Source: Wolbachia endosymbiont (group B) of Parapoynx stratiotata (GTDB lineage Bacteria > Pseudomonadota > Alphaproteobacteria > Rickettsiales > Anaplasmataceae). Taken from it: a DNA stretch of 64,000 bases. The stretch is from contig NZ_OX366335.1 in NCBI RefSeq assembly GCF_947250635.1, forward strand, positions 1,178,001 through 1,242,000, written 5' to 3'. Position numbers and translations under genes: made by a program. The notes under the pieces were generated by a model. It saw only the letters and a program-made list of their open reading frames with translations. It was not told the origin of the DNA and searched no databases. Below are positions 25,798-35,783 of this stretch, piece by piece (positions within the stretch are counted from its first letter, which is position 1; each line of letters starts with the position of its first letter).

Positions 25798-27210
25798 TTA
25801 GCCCATCACCAAACTGGTACTCAATTGTTCAACACTATCAATTTTAATTTGTAAAGTGCCCTTTATAAATTTATTAGCCTGGTCTGTACTCATAAAAACT
25901 GTATGTTTATTGGGCATTAATTTTTCCATATCAGCTCTATTTTTTTTATCTTGCAAATGAGGTTCGCAAATATAGCTATACTTTTTAAAATCTAGAAGTT
26001 TAGCAAAGCCATCACGATCATTCTCATGGTGAAAAGCAACATTTATACCTACTATTTCGTCCGTTTCTTGCAGCTTTCCATCTTTATCTATTACCTGTGC
26101 CTTAGCAAGCGCAACTGTAGGTTTATGGCCATAATTTGCTCCAATAACCCTTCTTATTGAATGTTCTATTGCTATTTTTTGCACTTCAGGATTTTCATCA
26201 AACTCTTTCAAAAAATTAAGGTGTAAGTTAATATATTCAGAGTATTTCAATCTGTGTTTTTTATGTATAGTTGGTTTGTAGGACAGTTCATTTGTAGGTG
26301 ACTTATAGTTTGCAAGAAGCAATTTTTGTTCATACTGCTCATTAAATTCCTTTATCTTTTCAAAATGTCTTTCATATTGAGTCAATCCATCTTTCCCTTT
26401 TTTCTTCATCCTTTCCAAGAATTTCTCTACAGGTTCTCGTTTGGCTAGACTAATTTTGCGTATAAGCGGAATTTGTTTTTTCAAGCTAATCCAATATGGT
26501 AGGCAAACAACTTTTGCATCTTCCGAAAATAGACCTTCTAACTTTTTCACTGCATTGTATAAGTTTGCTGATTCTGGTTTATAATGCCCGCTATTATTGT
26601 CTATATAAGTTATTTTACCATTTACCACTTTCATTAAACCAGAACATAAAACTGGACTACCACCTGCAAGAGTTGAATGACGATAAGCCCATTCGCTTTT
26701 GTTAACATTAATATGTTCATGAGTTACTAATTTTCCATCAAGCGTGATAACATAAGCTACACAACCTTTTTTACCCTTACTAATTTTATCAGTTGTATCA
26801 TATAGTTTGCCTTTAAAGCCTTTTAACTTGTTACCTTCCACTTCTGGCATTAAGTCCACGTATAATTTTCCTTCATGAGGAATTTTAGTATATTCTGCTT
26901 GGTCATCTGGAGTAAAATACTTAACCCTTGTATTAGTTCCAGGAATTTTTCTTCCTTCAACTCCAACTTCTGGAAACAAATTATATCGTGGAAAAAAATA
27001 AGTAAAATTATTCTCTATCCAATACAGAATCTTATTTATGATACCAAAAACTTTTCTATTACCTAAATCAATAGAGAGTTGCTGTTCCTTTGGTACTGCT
27101 AGATGATTGGACTTTGTACCAGACTTGCCAAATTCTTTGGCAGCATATTTAAACTTTTCTAGTAAATATTCCTTACGTTCTTTTGATATTGACATTTTTA
27201 CCTCACTCAC
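25798..27210 (-). CDS. Orphan 470-residue protein, possible secreted effector
   Basis: I do not recognise a named family. No signal peptide or clear membrane helix is seen. A compact conserved-looking module lies at 178-212: HSTLAGGSPVLCSGLMKVVN, then GKITYIDNNSGHYKPES. I associate an H-S-x-L-x-G-x-P-V ... N-G-K-I ... S-G-H-Y-x-P signature with large secreted proteins of intracellular bacteria, from memory and without a family name. Other regions: a basic helical middle (about 235-300) and an alpha/beta C-terminal part. AGTGAGGTAAAA precedes an ATG at 27195 (MSISKERK), which competes with the frame start at 27210. It stands alone between unrelated metabolic genes. Confidence 0.7.
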   Translation of the reverse strand: MSEVKMSISKERKEYLLEKFKYAAKEFGKSGTKSNHLAVPKEQQLSIDLGNRKVFGIINKILYWIENNFTYFFPRYNLFPEVGVEGRKIPGTNTRVKYFTPDDQAEYTKIPHEGKLYVDLMPEVEGNKLKGFKGKLYDTTDKISKGKKGCVAYVITLDGKLVTHEHINVNKSEWAYRHSTLAGGSPVLCSGLMKVVNGKITYIDNNSGHYKPESANLYNAVKKLEGLFSEDAKVVCLPYWISLKKQIPLIRKISLAKREPVEKFLERMKKKGKDGLTQYERHFEKIKEFNEQYEQKLLLANYKSPTNELSYKPTIHKKHRLKYSEYINLHLNFLKEFDENPEVQKIAIEHSIRRVIGANYGHKPTVALAKAQVIDKDGKLQETDEIVGINVAFHHENDRDGFAKLLDFKKYSYICEPHLQDKKNRADMEKLMPNKHTVFMSTDQANKFIKGTLQIKIDSVEQLSTSLVMG

Positions 27211-27314
27211 TATTACTTTATCCTATATTATTTTAGACAAAAAGTCAATCTTTCTTAAGATATTAAGAAAAAAAGTAGCAGCAAAATAGCTAAACTGACT
27301 TAGATTTATCGACA

Positions 27315-27375
27315 ATTTGAAAAATCATCATTCCGCTACTTGTTAGCGAAATCTATGTTCGTACAGTTGTGCTAC
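27315..27375. repeat. Dispersed repeat overlapping the 3' end of ppdK
   Basis: CATTCCGCTACTTGTTAGCG forms a CGCTA/TAGCG hairpin and is followed by AAATCTATGTTCGTACAGTT, a common Wolbachia intergenic repeat tail. Similar tails occur at 8930, 11625, 19080 and 54260 in this window. The tail runs into the last codons of ppdK. Confidence 0.65.
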
Positions 27376-30031
27376 CCAACAAACTTATGCTAAACTGTGC
27401 TGCCACTAACTTTGCAACCGGTACTCTATAGGGCGAGCATGACACATAATCAACCCCTGATTTGATGAAAAACTCTATGGACTGTGGATTCGCTCCATGC
27501 TCTCCACATATACCAAGTTTAATTTCTTTTCTGGTTTTTTTGCCCCTTTCGATAGCTATTCTGATTAATTCCCCTACCCCTTCAACATCTAGCACTTCAA
27601 ATGGATCGTTTTCAAATATGTTGCTTTCCTTATAAGAATCGAGGAAATTAACTGAATCATCTCGTGAAAGTCCCATAGTTGTTTGTGTTAAATCATTAGT
27701 GCCAAAACTAAAAAATTCTGCGTGTTTTGCCAATTTATCAGCAATCAGTGCTGCTCGTGGCAGTTCTATCATCGTTCCGATTGAATAGTTCACATCGAAA
27801 TTTTCGGCTTCTTTCTTTATTAACTCGCATATCAGAATAAACTCTTTCTCACTCATGATAAAAGGAATCATGATTTCAGGTTTCACTTCTATCTTCTTTT
27901 CTTTCCTTAATTCACTTGCAGCACTGAGTATTGCCCTAATTTGCATGCCATATATTTCAGGATGAGAAATGGCAAGTCTACAACCTCGATGGCCAAGCAT
28001 TGGATTTTTTTCTGATAACTGTGCTATTTTATTTTTTACTGATTCAACTGACTTATTCAGTGATTTGGCAATTTTCTCTATAATAGATTGATTGTGGGGC
28101 AAAAACTCATGTAGAGGTGGATCAAGCAAACGTATAGTAACCTCCCTGCCCTCCATAATAGAAAATATTTCTTTGAAATCAGACTTTTGCATTTCTTCGA
28201 GTTTATTTAATGCATTTGCCCTTTCATTTTCATCATCAGCTATTATCAATTTTTGAATGAATTCGATTCTATCACTAGCAAAAAACATATGTTCTGTGCG
28301 ACATAATCCTATACCTTCTGAACCGAATTCTTTTGCAATTTTTGCATCTTTTGGAGTATCAGCATTCGCTCTCACCTTCACTGTTTTGATTTCATCTACC
28401 CAGTTAATTATCGTTTTGAATTCTTGAGATAATTCAGGCAAAATTGTAGGAAGAATACCAAGCATAACCTCTCCTGTTCCTCCATTGATGGTGATTGATT
28501 CACCTTTATTTACTTTTATATCCCCCATAGAAAGAAATTTTTCATCTTTATCAATATAAAGTCCATTTAGACTACAAATGCATGGTTTACCCATCCCACG
28601 AGTTACAACAGCGGCATGGGAGGTCATACCTCCCCTCGCTGTTACTATTCCACTTGCAGCATTCATTCCATTAATATCTTCAGGGCTCGTCTCTGATCTT
28701 ACCAAAATTACTTTTTTACCCTGCTCTGCAGCTTTTTCAGCATCACTTGCACTGAATACTACATATCCAGAAGCAACACCTGGAGAAGCTGGTAACCCTC
28801 TTCCTACTACTTCTTGATCAATTTTAACATCAAGAACTGGATGTAATAAATTGTCAAAGGTTTTTGGATCAATTCTCAATATTCCTTCCTCTTTTGTAAT
28901 CACTCCTTCGTTTACCATATCAACTATTATGCGAATAGCAGCTTCGGCTGTGCGCTTGCCAGACCTAGTCTGCAAAATCCATAACTTACCGTCTTGTACA
29001 GTAAATTCGATATCCTGCATGTCCTTATTATGCCTTTCAAGTTTTTCACATACCGCGCATAATTCTCGGTAGATGCTTGGTAGCAACTTCTCTATGGTGT
29101 TTTCTTGCTCGCCGTTAACTGGCATAGGAGTATAAACACCAGAAACCACATCCTCACCCTGAGCATTAACTAAAAACTCACCAAAAAGCTTTTTTTCTCC
29201 AGTTGAAGGATTACGTGTAAATATCACGCCGGTTGCAGAATTATCGTTCAGATTGCCAAAAACCATTGCTTGTACATTAACTGCAGTTCCAAGGTTTTCA
29301 GAAATACTATGTATTCTTCTATAGGAAACAGCCCTATCGTTTTTCCAAGAGGCAAATACTGCATTAACCGAGTTTAACAATTGCTCTTCAACGTTCTGCG
29401 GGAAATGCTTTCCAGTTTTTTCATATACTATCTCTTTGAAATCATTAACAATTTTCTTTAAAACATCAACATTAAGATTAGCTAAGCTTTTTGCTCCACT
29501 TTTTTGCTGTTCACTATCAACAATGTCTTGAAATAAGTGATGGTCAAGCTGTAGTACAACACTCGAGTACATCATGATGAAACGACAGTAGCTATCATAG
29601 GCAAAACGTTCTCCACTTTTTTTTGCAAGACCAACAACGGTTGCATCATTTAGGCCAACATTTAGGACTGTATCGAGCATGCCCGGCATTGAATTCACAC
29701 TACCAGAGCGTATGGAAACTAATAAAGGATTATTTGCATCCCCGAATTTACAACCGATGTCACTTTCGAGCATCGCCATGTAGTTTTTTATCTCGTTACG
29801 TAGATCACAAGACAATTCATTATCTTGACAATAGGCCTGACAAACAGCAGTGGAAATTGTAAAACCAGGTGGAACAGGAATGCCAATGTTACACATCTCT
29901 GCCAGATTTGCTCCCTTCCCTCCTAGTAGATTTCTCATTGCTGCATTACCTTCACAGTTGCTTTGGCTAAAGTAATATATTAACTTTTCTTGCATTTTTT
30001 TCGGATTTTCACTAATAAACATACTATACAT
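27353..30031 (-). CDS. ppdK: Pyruvate, phosphate dikinase
   Basis: Interconverts pyruvate and PEP with ATP and phosphate. The 892 residues carry the ATP-grasp start LLGGKGANLAEMCNIGIPVP, the phospho-histidine swivel GGMTSHAAVVTRGMGKPCIC (catalytic His in SHAA), FGSEGIGLCRTEHMFF, FGTNDLTQTTMGLSRDD and the catalytic Cys in KLGICGEHGANPQS. The last residues, LLGSTTVRT, do not look like the usual family end and are encoded by a dispersed intergenic repeat that also provides the stop. In an organism without hexokinase-based glycolysis it feeds gluconeogenesis from pyruvate. Confidence 0.96.
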   Translation of the reverse strand: MYSMFISENPKKMQEKLIYYFSQSNCEGNAAMRNLLGGKGANLAEMCNIGIPVPPGFTISTAVCQAYCQDNELSCDLRNEIKNYMAMLESDIGCKFGDANNPLLVSIRSGSVNSMPGMLDTVLNVGLNDATVVGLAKKSGERFAYDSYCRFIMMYSSVVLQLDHHLFQDIVDSEQQKSGAKSLANLNVDVLKKIVNDFKEIVYEKTGKHFPQNVEEQLLNSVNAVFASWKNDRAVSYRRIHSISENLGTAVNVQAMVFGNLNDNSATGVIFTRNPSTGEKKLFGEFLVNAQGEDVVSGVYTPMPVNGEQENTIEKLLPSIYRELCAVCEKLERHNKDMQDIEFTVQDGKLWILQTRSGKRTAEAAIRIIVDMVNEGVITKEEGILRIDPKTFDNLLHPVLDVKIDQEVVGRGLPASPGVASGYVVFSASDAEKAAEQGKKVILVRSETSPEDINGMNAASGIVTARGGMTSHAAVVTRGMGKPCICSLNGLYIDKDEKFLSMGDIKVNKGESITINGGTGEVMLGILPTILPELSQEFKTIINWVDEIKTVKVRANADTPKDAKIAKEFGSEGIGLCRTEHMFFASDRIEFIQKLIIADDENERANALNKLEEMQKSDFKEIFSIMEGREVTIRLLDPPLHEFLPHNQSIIEKIAKSLNKSVESVKNKIAQLSEKNPMLGHRGCRLAISHPEIYGMQIRAILSAASELRKEKKIEVKPEIMIPFIMSEKEFILICELIKKEAENFDVNYSIGTMIELPRAALIADKLAKHAEFFSFGTNDLTQTTMGLSRDDSVNFLDSYKESNIFENDPFEVLDVEGVGELIRIAIERGKKTRKEIKLGICGEHGANPQSIEFFIKSGVDYVSCSPYRVPVAKLVAAQFSISLLGSTTVRT

Positions 30032-30099
30032 ACTATTCTAATGAATTTGTCAGGCAGGAGTAATAAATTTTGTAAAATTCAGCACAATTAAATAGCCTC

Positions 30100-30285
30100 T
30101 TTTCCTTTCATTCTAGTGTCCCTATTGTCATTCAAGTATTCTTTCCTGTCATCTCAATGACCTCTATGATGTCATACCTGTTGGAGTATGAATGTAGCCT
30201 TATCTCACACTCCTGTCATTCCAGTACTGGGATCCAGAAGACTGATCAAGTAATAAGAACTAGTCACGCGCTGGCTCTCTTAAAT
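30100..30285. repeat. Dispersed palindromic repeat cluster
   Basis: The 530-bp gap between ppdK and fabG contains GTCATTCAAGTATTC, GTCATCTCAATGACCTCTAT, GTCATTCCAGTACTGGGATC and AGTCACGCGCTGGCTC, all from the repeat family seen elsewhere. The rest of the gap (30290-30545) is AT-rich with no ORF; promoter elements for fabG must lie there, but I cannot pick them reliably. Confidence 0.6.
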
Positions 30286-30562
30286 TACTTTAGCTATAAG
30301 TGTTAAGAAATTTACCAATCAAAAAAAAGGCAAAAGAATCCACATGGTGCTGATTTTATTACTGTAATTGATAATGTGCTAACACTTAAACGAAGCGTGT
30401 TTAGGCTGAATAGAAAAAAATAAAAAAAGGCATGCAGCCGCCATAATTTCGCCAATAAACACAAGATTTGTCAAGAAGCTTCTATTAAATGAAAGTTATG
30501 AAAAAAATCTATTGCAAGTCTTTTAATATTCTGTTAAGAGCTGGGATAATATAAAAATTATC

Positions 30563-31297
30563 ATGTTCGGATTAGAAGACAGGAAATTTCTGATTACTGG
30601 TGCATCAGGCGGGATAGGGCAAGCAATTGTAGAAATTATGCATAAGGCCAGAGCAACTTTATGTATTTCTAGTACAAAAAAAGAAGTACTCGAAGAAGTT
30701 GCTAAAAAATATGAAAAAAACATTCACGTACTTCCTTGCGACTTATCAAATCCTGAAGAGGTAAATCAACTAATAAATAAAGCAAGTGAGTTGATGAAAG
30801 GCTTTGATGGACTCATATGCAATGCAGGAATTACACAAGACAGCTTATTGTTGAGAATGACAGATGAAGCATGGCAAAAGGTAATTGATATTAATTTGAA
30901 CTCTACATTTAAACTAAATAGAGAAGCATGCAGAAAATTAATTAAAAACAACTGGGGAAGAATCATAAATATTTCCTCAATAGTAGGATTGACAGGAAAT
31001 GCCGGGCAAGTAAATTATGCAGCATCAAAAGCTGGAATAATAGCTATGAGCAAATCTATAGCAAAAGAAGTTGCAAGTCGCGGTGTAACAGTAAATTGCA
31101 TTGCTCCTGGGTTTATAGATACTAAGATGACTGAAGTTTTAAATGAAAAACAAAAAGAAAAAATATTAGATAATATTCCAATGAAAAGAATGGGAACAGG
31201 AGAAGAAATAGCAGCAGGGGTATTGTTTTTAGCAAGCGACGAAGCAAGATATATAACGGGGCATGTGCTTAACATCAATGGTGGGCTATTTATGTAG
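30563..31297 (+). CDS. fabG: 3-oxoacyl-ACP reductase FabG
   Basis: Reduces 3-oxoacyl-ACP with NADPH in each round of fatty acid synthesis. The 244-residue SDR enzyme shows TGASGGIGQAIVE (cofactor loop), LICNAGITQDSLLLRMTDEA (the FabG-specific stretch), IINISSIVG, the catalytic YAASKAG, VNCIAPGFIDTKMT and a C-terminus GHVLNINGGLFM. Both the length and the 'NAGIT.D.LL.RM' stretch favour FabG over other SDRs. Confidence 0.95.
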   Translation: MFGLEDRKFLITGASGGIGQAIVEIMHKARATLCISSTKKEVLEEVAKKYEKNIHVLPCDLSNPEEVNQLINKASELMKGFDGLICNAGITQDSLLLRMTDEAWQKVIDINLNSTFKLNREACRKLIKNNWGRIINISSIVGLTGNAGQVNYAASKAGIIAMSKSIAKEVASRGVTVNCIAPGFIDTKMTEVLNEKQKEKILDNIPMKRMGTGEEIAAGVLFLASDEARYITGHVLNINGGLFM

Positions 31298-31390
31298 CAA
31301 CACTTATTTATGGACAAACTATGAGTTTTACCTTAAAATAAATATATATAAATTTAGATTCACACTAGTTTATTACTTGGAGGCAAAAGA

Positions 31391-31726
31391 ATGAGCTATA
31401 TAATAAAAAAATTTTTTAATGCTTTATGTATAGTGCTGTTTCTCTCTTTTTCAGATTACGCAAGTGCTGCTAGCGACATAGAAGATACAACTGCCCAAGT
31501 AATATGCAACATTATTGGTTACGTTTGGGGAATAGGCGGACCACTTATGACTGTAGTCATAATAGGTGCAGCTTTGCTTGCAATATTTGGTAGAATGCCA
31601 TGGCCAGCTCTCTTTGCCTTAGGTATGTTTTGTGGTGTATTTTTTGGCGCCAAAACGATTATAATGAAAATTATACCCAATATAAGTACTGAAGTAAAAG
31701 ATATGTTGGATAAGTGTGGAAAATAA
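31391..31726 (+). CDS. virB2: VirB2/TrbC-like type IV secretion pilin
   Basis: A 111-residue pilin-like protein. The signal peptide (about 1-28, cleavage after YASAA) is followed by two hydrophobic helices, VICNIIGYVWGIGGPLMTVV IIGAALLAIFG and PALFALGMFCGVFFGAKTII, with a short GRMPW loop between, as in VirB2. It would build the conjugative pilus or channel of the Vir system that Wolbachia uses for effectors. No other vir gene is in the window, so it is a detached gene or an extra copy. A good GGAGG precedes the ATG. Confidence 0.88.
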   Translation: MSYIIKKFFNALCIVLFLSFSDYASAASDIEDTTAQVICNIIGYVWGIGGPLMTVVIIGAALLAIFGRMPWPALFALGMFCGVFFGAKTIIMKIIPNISTEVKDMLDKCGK

Positions 31727-31728
31727 TC

Positions 31729-33018
31729 CTAAAAGTAAGCGTGTTTTTGTGTGTATTGTTGTTTCATATCTTCAATTTGTAGCAAGTAAGAGCTGTCTTT
31801 TGGTAAGCTTTTAACAGCTAAATCGGCGTATTTCATAAATTTCTCTAAATTACCTTCAATACAAGCCTTTTTCGTCAAAGCAAAATAATACATTGCCATA
31901 TCAGCGCTACGTTTATATGCAATACTTAAATACTTCCAGACAAAGGCGTTATTTGTTTCTACGTTTGCAACCTGCTCTAGGTAAAAAATTGCCTTCTCTA
32001 TTTCACCGTGTAATAATAAAGTATGAGATAACGCAAGTTTCACTAAATAGTTATTCTTCTCAGATAAATATCTAAGTGATTCTTCATACATTTTTATTGC
32101 TTCACTTAAATTTCCAGCTTTGTATAACATCTCCGCTTTTAATTCATATAAATAAGGATCATTGCGTGACTCTTGAATCAATGAATTAACTTTAGTAATA
32201 GCCTCTTCTATCTTTCCTTGCCTATAATGAATTACAGCATTTACATACTTAGAACTACCTTCATATTTATTAGATAACACATGAATAGGAGCAAAGAAAG
32301 AGTCTAGCTTTGCAACCATACGCTCAAACTTCAGCAATTTATCTGCAAGGATTGGTTTTATATTGTTTTTAACCTTATAATTCTGTACAGCAAATATACG
32401 CTTATCACTAAGTGGGTGAGTGCGGAAATACTCTTCAGTGTTTTCATGCTCAATACTCTTAAAATAGTCAAAAATCTCTTTCATACCCAAATTATCATAG
32501 CCAGATTCATCTAGGTATCTTAAAGCATAGCTATCTGCTACACTCTCTTGCTCTTGAGAATAGTTAAAAAACAACCTTGAACTAAGCGTTACACCACTAA
32601 GCAAGATTGCACTCGCAACCTGAGGGTTAATGACAATACTAGAAACTAATCCTACCATATAACTAATCATTGCTATTGATTGAAAATAACCTACAGCACT
32701 ACTCATTTGTAATACATGACCAGCAGATATATGAGCAATTTCATGTGCTAATATACCAAGTAAGACATAAGGTTCAGTCGAATATTGTAAAAGCCCTAAA
32801 TGAATGAAAATGCTATTATTGTTAATTACAAAAGCATTAATCGATCTATCATCAACTATAAAAACTTTTATTTTATCATTATCAATACCCGCAGCAGAAA
32901 ATAAAGGTTGCGCTAGATCCTTAACTACCGCTTCCACTTCACTATCTCTAATAATACTAACAGAGTAAGCGCTATTACAGTATACGAAAAAAAATAGTAA
33001 AACAAAAAGCTTAGACAT
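31729..33018 (-). CDS. bepA: M48 family metallopeptidase with TPR repeats (BepA-like)
   Basis: A 429-residue periplasmic zinc protease: signal peptide (MSKLFVLLFFFVYCNSAYS), the HExxH site in GILAHEIAHISAGHVLQMSS, the third ligand region in QEQESVADSYALRYL, then a C-terminal half of TPR-like repeats (AVIHYRQGKIEEAITKVNSL, KAEMLYKAGNLSEAIKMYEE, LSHTLLLHGEIEKAIFYLEQ). BepA degrades stalled outer-membrane proteins such as LptD at the BAM complex. It converges with virB2 with only 2 bp between the stops. Confidence 0.93.
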   Translation of the reverse strand: MSKLFVLLFFFVYCNSAYSVSIIRDSEVEAVVKDLAQPLFSAAGIDNDKIKVFIVDDRSINAFVINNNSIFIHLGLLQYSTEPYVLLGILAHEIAHISAGHVLQMSSAVGYFQSIAMISYMVGLVSSIVINPQVASAILLSGVTLSSRLFFNYSQEQESVADSYALRYLDESGYDNLGMKEIFDYFKSIEHENTEEYFRTHPLSDKRIFAVQNYKVKNNIKPILADKLLKFERMVAKLDSFFAPIHVLSNKYEGSSKYVNAVIHYRQGKIEEAITKVNSLIQESRNDPYLYELKAEMLYKAGNLSEAIKMYEESLRYLSEKNNYLVKLALSHTLLLHGEIEKAIFYLEQVANVETNNAFVWKYLSIAYKRSADMAMYYFALTKKACIEGNLEKFMKYADLAVKSLPKDSSYLLQIEDMKQQYTQKHAYF

Positions 33019-33089
33019 GGAAATTCCTTGTTTGTATAACTTTGAGGAATTTTGTATTTTAACACTTAAACTATACGAATCTATAAACG

Positions 33090-33734
33090 CTAGTTTAAAT
33101 TTTGAACGTAACTGATAAGTTTATCAATGGTAGTTAACTTAATATTATGTTGTTCAGCAAATTCAAGCAACTGGGGTAAGCGCATCATAGAGCCATCATC
33201 ATTCACTAATTCACAAATAACTGCAGAATGATTACATCCCACTAACTTAGCTATCTCAACACTTGCTTCAGTATGACCAGCACGTTGCTCTACTCCACCC
33301 TCATGTGCAATCACAGGAAAAATATGACCGGGAGTTATAATGTCATCCTGAGTTCTATTTTTATCAATAGCAACATGTATAGTTTTTGTTCTATCCTCAG
33401 CTGAAACACCCGTAGTAATACCATAACGTGCATCAATTGATGTAGTAAAAGCAGTATGATTTTCACCAACATTTTTTTTTTCCATGAAACTAAGGCCTAA
33501 CCTTTTCATGTGAACTTTAGTCATTGCTAAACAAACAATCCCTGTACCGTATCTAACCATAAAAGCCACATGTTCTGGCTCTAATTTCTCAGCTAATACA
33601 ATCAGATCACCTTCATTCTCTCTGTTTTCATCGTCAACTAAAATGAATAATTTACCAGAACTAGCATCCCTCAATACATCTTCCACAGAAGAAATACCGG
33701 GTAGACTAATTGAAGGATAAGTTACTTGTACCAT
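33090..33734 (-). CDS. ribB: 3,4-dihydroxy-2-butanone-4-phosphate synthase
   Basis: Converts ribulose 5-phosphate to the four-carbon riboflavin precursor. Visible are LFILVDDENRENEGDLIVLA (the acidic metal-binding loop), NHTAFTTSIDARYGITTGVS and GHIFPVIAHEGGVEQRAGHT EAS. At 214 residues it is monofunctional, without the RibA GTP cyclohydrolase domain. It lies 3 bp after greA in the same direction. Riboflavin supply is one proposed benefit of Wolbachia to its hosts. Confidence 0.95.
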   Translation of the reverse strand: MVQVTYPSISLPGISSVEDVLRDASSGKLFILVDDENRENEGDLIVLAEKLEPEHVAFMVRYGTGIVCLAMTKVHMKRLGLSFMEKKNVGENHTAFTTSIDARYGITTGVSAEDRTKTIHVAIDKNRTQDDIITPGHIFPVIAHEGGVEQRAGHTEASVEIAKLVGCNHSAVICELVNDDGSMMRLPQLLEFAEQHNIKLTTIDKLISYVQNLN

Positions 33735-33737
33735 GAT

Positions 33738-34232
33738 TTACTTAAACTCAATCTTAACTATTTTATACAATTTCTCTCCATTTGGCACTATCACTTCCAC
33801 ATACTCACCAACTTTTTTGCCAATTAAAGCACTACCGAGTGGTGAATCCGTAGAGATCAACTGCTTTGAAGCATCAGCTTCATACCCACCTACAATCTTA
33901 TAAACATATTCTATTTCACTGTTATCATCACCGAGCATGCTTACCGTAACAGTTGCACCAAACATTACTGTATCACCAGACAAATTTTTTACTTCTATCA
34001 CTTCTGCATGTGAAAGTTTACTCTCTACCTCAATTATGCGGCCTTCAATAAAACTTAATCTTTCCCGTGCTGCATGATATTCTGCATTTTCAGATAAATC
34101 GCCTTGATCACGAGCATCAGAAATAGCCTGTATGATAGAAGGTTTTTCTTCCTTTAATTTCTCAAGTTCGACTTGCATACTCTCAAAACCTTCCCTTGTA
34201 ATAGGAAACTTGTTAACAATGGATGAAGTCAT
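33738..34232 (-). CDS. greA: Transcription elongation factor GreA
   Basis: Rescues back-tracked RNA polymerase by triggering cleavage of the transcript 3' end. The N-terminal coiled coil (FPITREGFESMQVELEKLKE to EGRIIEVESKLSHAEVIE) has the acidic tip in SDARDQGDLSENAEYH, and the C-domain ends STDSPLGSALIGKKVGEYVE. I place the start at ATG 34232 (MTSSIVNKF) after GGTGATT; the frame is open two codons further. Two to three bases separate it from atpA and ribB. Confidence 0.96.
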   Translation of the reverse strand: MTSSIVNKFPITREGFESMQVELEKLKEEKPSIIQAISDARDQGDLSENAEYHAARERLSFIEGRIIEVESKLSHAEVIEVKNLSGDTVMFGATVTVSMLGDDNSEIEYVYKIVGGYEADASKQLISTDSPLGSALIGKKVGEYVEVIVPNGEKLYKIVKIEFK

Positions 34233-34241
34233 AATCACCGC

Positions 34242-35783
34242 CTAAACGCAATTAAATTGAGTGACAAAATCACTCACAATACCAAGAATATCATCTTTTA
34301 TATCATCATTCATGTCACCTGACAACTTTTTTAAAACTCCAGGGTGAACAGTTTGAAAATAATTGATAAGATCACACTCGAACCTATTGATGTTGCTCAC
34401 CTGTACCTTATTTAATTGACCATACAGATTAGAAAAGATATACATAAGCAATACTTGCTCTTCTATTTGCATAGGTGAATACTGTTTTTGCTTTAATAAT
34501 TCAATAAGGTATTTACCTTTGTTTAAGGACAATTGAACAGTAGCATCAAGATCAGAACCAAATTTAGCAAAGTCTTCCAGTTCTCTATATTGGGCCAAAC
34601 TCAGCTTTATAGAACCAGCAACTTTTTTCACAGATTTCAATTGTGCAGCAGAGCCAACCCGAGAAACCGATAAACCTATATTCACTGCAGGGCGAAATCC
34701 TTTGTGAAACAATTCAGACTCAAGAAAAATTTGTCCATCGGTAATTGAAATCACATTAGTTGGAACATATGCAGATACATCGCCAGCCTGAGTCTCAATA
34801 ATCGGCAAAGCAGTCAAAGATCCCTGTCCTTTTTCATCAGACATTTTGGCAGCTCTTTCAAGCAAGCGAGAGTGTACATAGAATATATCTCCAGGATAAG
34901 CTTCACGACCAGGAGGACGTCTGAGCAATAAGGACATCTGCCTATATGCCACAGCATGCTTAGATAAATCATCATATACCACCAAGCAATGCATTCCATT
35001 ATCACGGAAAAATTCTCCAATAGTGCAACCGGTATAAGGTGCTAAAAATTGCATAGGCGCGCAGTCAGATGCGCTAGCCACAACTACGGTTGTATACTCT
35101 AATGCTCCACTTTCTTTTAGCTTATTCACCACTTTTGCTACTGTCGAAATTTTTTGTCCAATAGCAACATAAACACAGTAAATTTTTTGATTTTCGTTTA
35201 CCTCATCATTAATCTTCTTCTGATTGATAATAGTATCAATCGCAATAGTGGTTTTACCAATTTGTCTATCGCCAATAATTAATTCACGTTGCCCTCTACC
35301 TATAGGAATCAACAAATCTATAATTTTAATTCCTGTCTGCAGAGGTTCATGCACAGATTTACGGTCAATAATACCTGGCGCTTTAGATTCTATATACATT
35401 TTGTTCTTGGCTCTAATTTCTCCGCCATCGTCTATAGGATCGCCTAATGCATTTACAACTCTCCCTAATAATTCATGACCTACAGGCACCTGTACAACAT
35501 CACCACTACATTTTACAACGTCCCCTTCTTTTACATCACGGTCATTGCCAAGCACAACTATTCCAGCTGTATCATGATCTAAATCAAGAACTATTCCTTC
35601 TACACCGCTTGCAAAAGATACCTTTTCACCAAACTTTGCTTTTTCCAGCCCATAGACCAATGTGATACCATCCGTTACTGAAATTACTTCACCTATATTT
35701 TCTCGTTTTATAGGATTATCAAATGTCTCAACCTTCTCTTTTATTATGTTTACTACTTCAGAGGCATTTATGCTATTCTTCAT
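34242..35783 (-). CDS. atpA: ATP synthase F1 subunit alpha
   Basis: The non-catalytic nucleotide-binding subunit of F1. The P-loop [18 protein letters not shown], the signature [20 protein letters not shown] and [31 protein letters not shown] are plain. It is about 513 residues, full length. The start is ATG 35783, which overlaps the atpH stop as ATGA, with GGAATTG upstream; a TTG two codons earlier is less likely. atpG, atpD and atpC are not next to it: atpD-atpC lie at 58-60 kb, the split layout common in Rickettsiales. Confidence 0.97.
   Translation of the reverse strand: MKNSINASEVVNIIKEKVETFDNPIKRENIGEVISVTDGITLVYGLEKAKFGEKVSFASGVEGIVLDLDHDTAGIVVLGNDRDVKEGDVVKCSGDVVQVPVGHELLGRVVNALGDPIDDGGEIRAKNKMYIESKAPGIIDRKSVHEPLQTGIKIIDLLIPIGRGQRELIIGDRQIGKTTIAIDTIINQKKINDEVNENQKIYCVYVAIGQKISTVAKVVNKLKESGALEYTTVVVASASDCAPMQFLAPYTGCTIGEFFRDNGMHCLVVYDDLSKHAVAYRQMSLLLRRPPGREAYPGDIFYVHSRLLERAAKMSDEKGQGSLTALPIIETQAGDVSAYVPTNVISITDGQIFLESELFHKGFRPAVNIGLSVSRVGSAAQLKSVKKVAGSIKLSLAQYRELEDFAKFGSDLDATVQLSLNKGKYLIELLKQKQYSPMQIEEQVLLMYIFSNLYGQLNKVQVSNINRFECDLINYFQTVHPGVLKKLSGDMNDDIKDDILGIVSDFVTQFNCV

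Noticed and set aside
35336..35346. A CTGTCTGCAGAGG motif in atpA, similar to the core of modules A and B
   Set aside because: Only the central palindrome is shared; it lies in a conserved coding region and the flanking core is absent.
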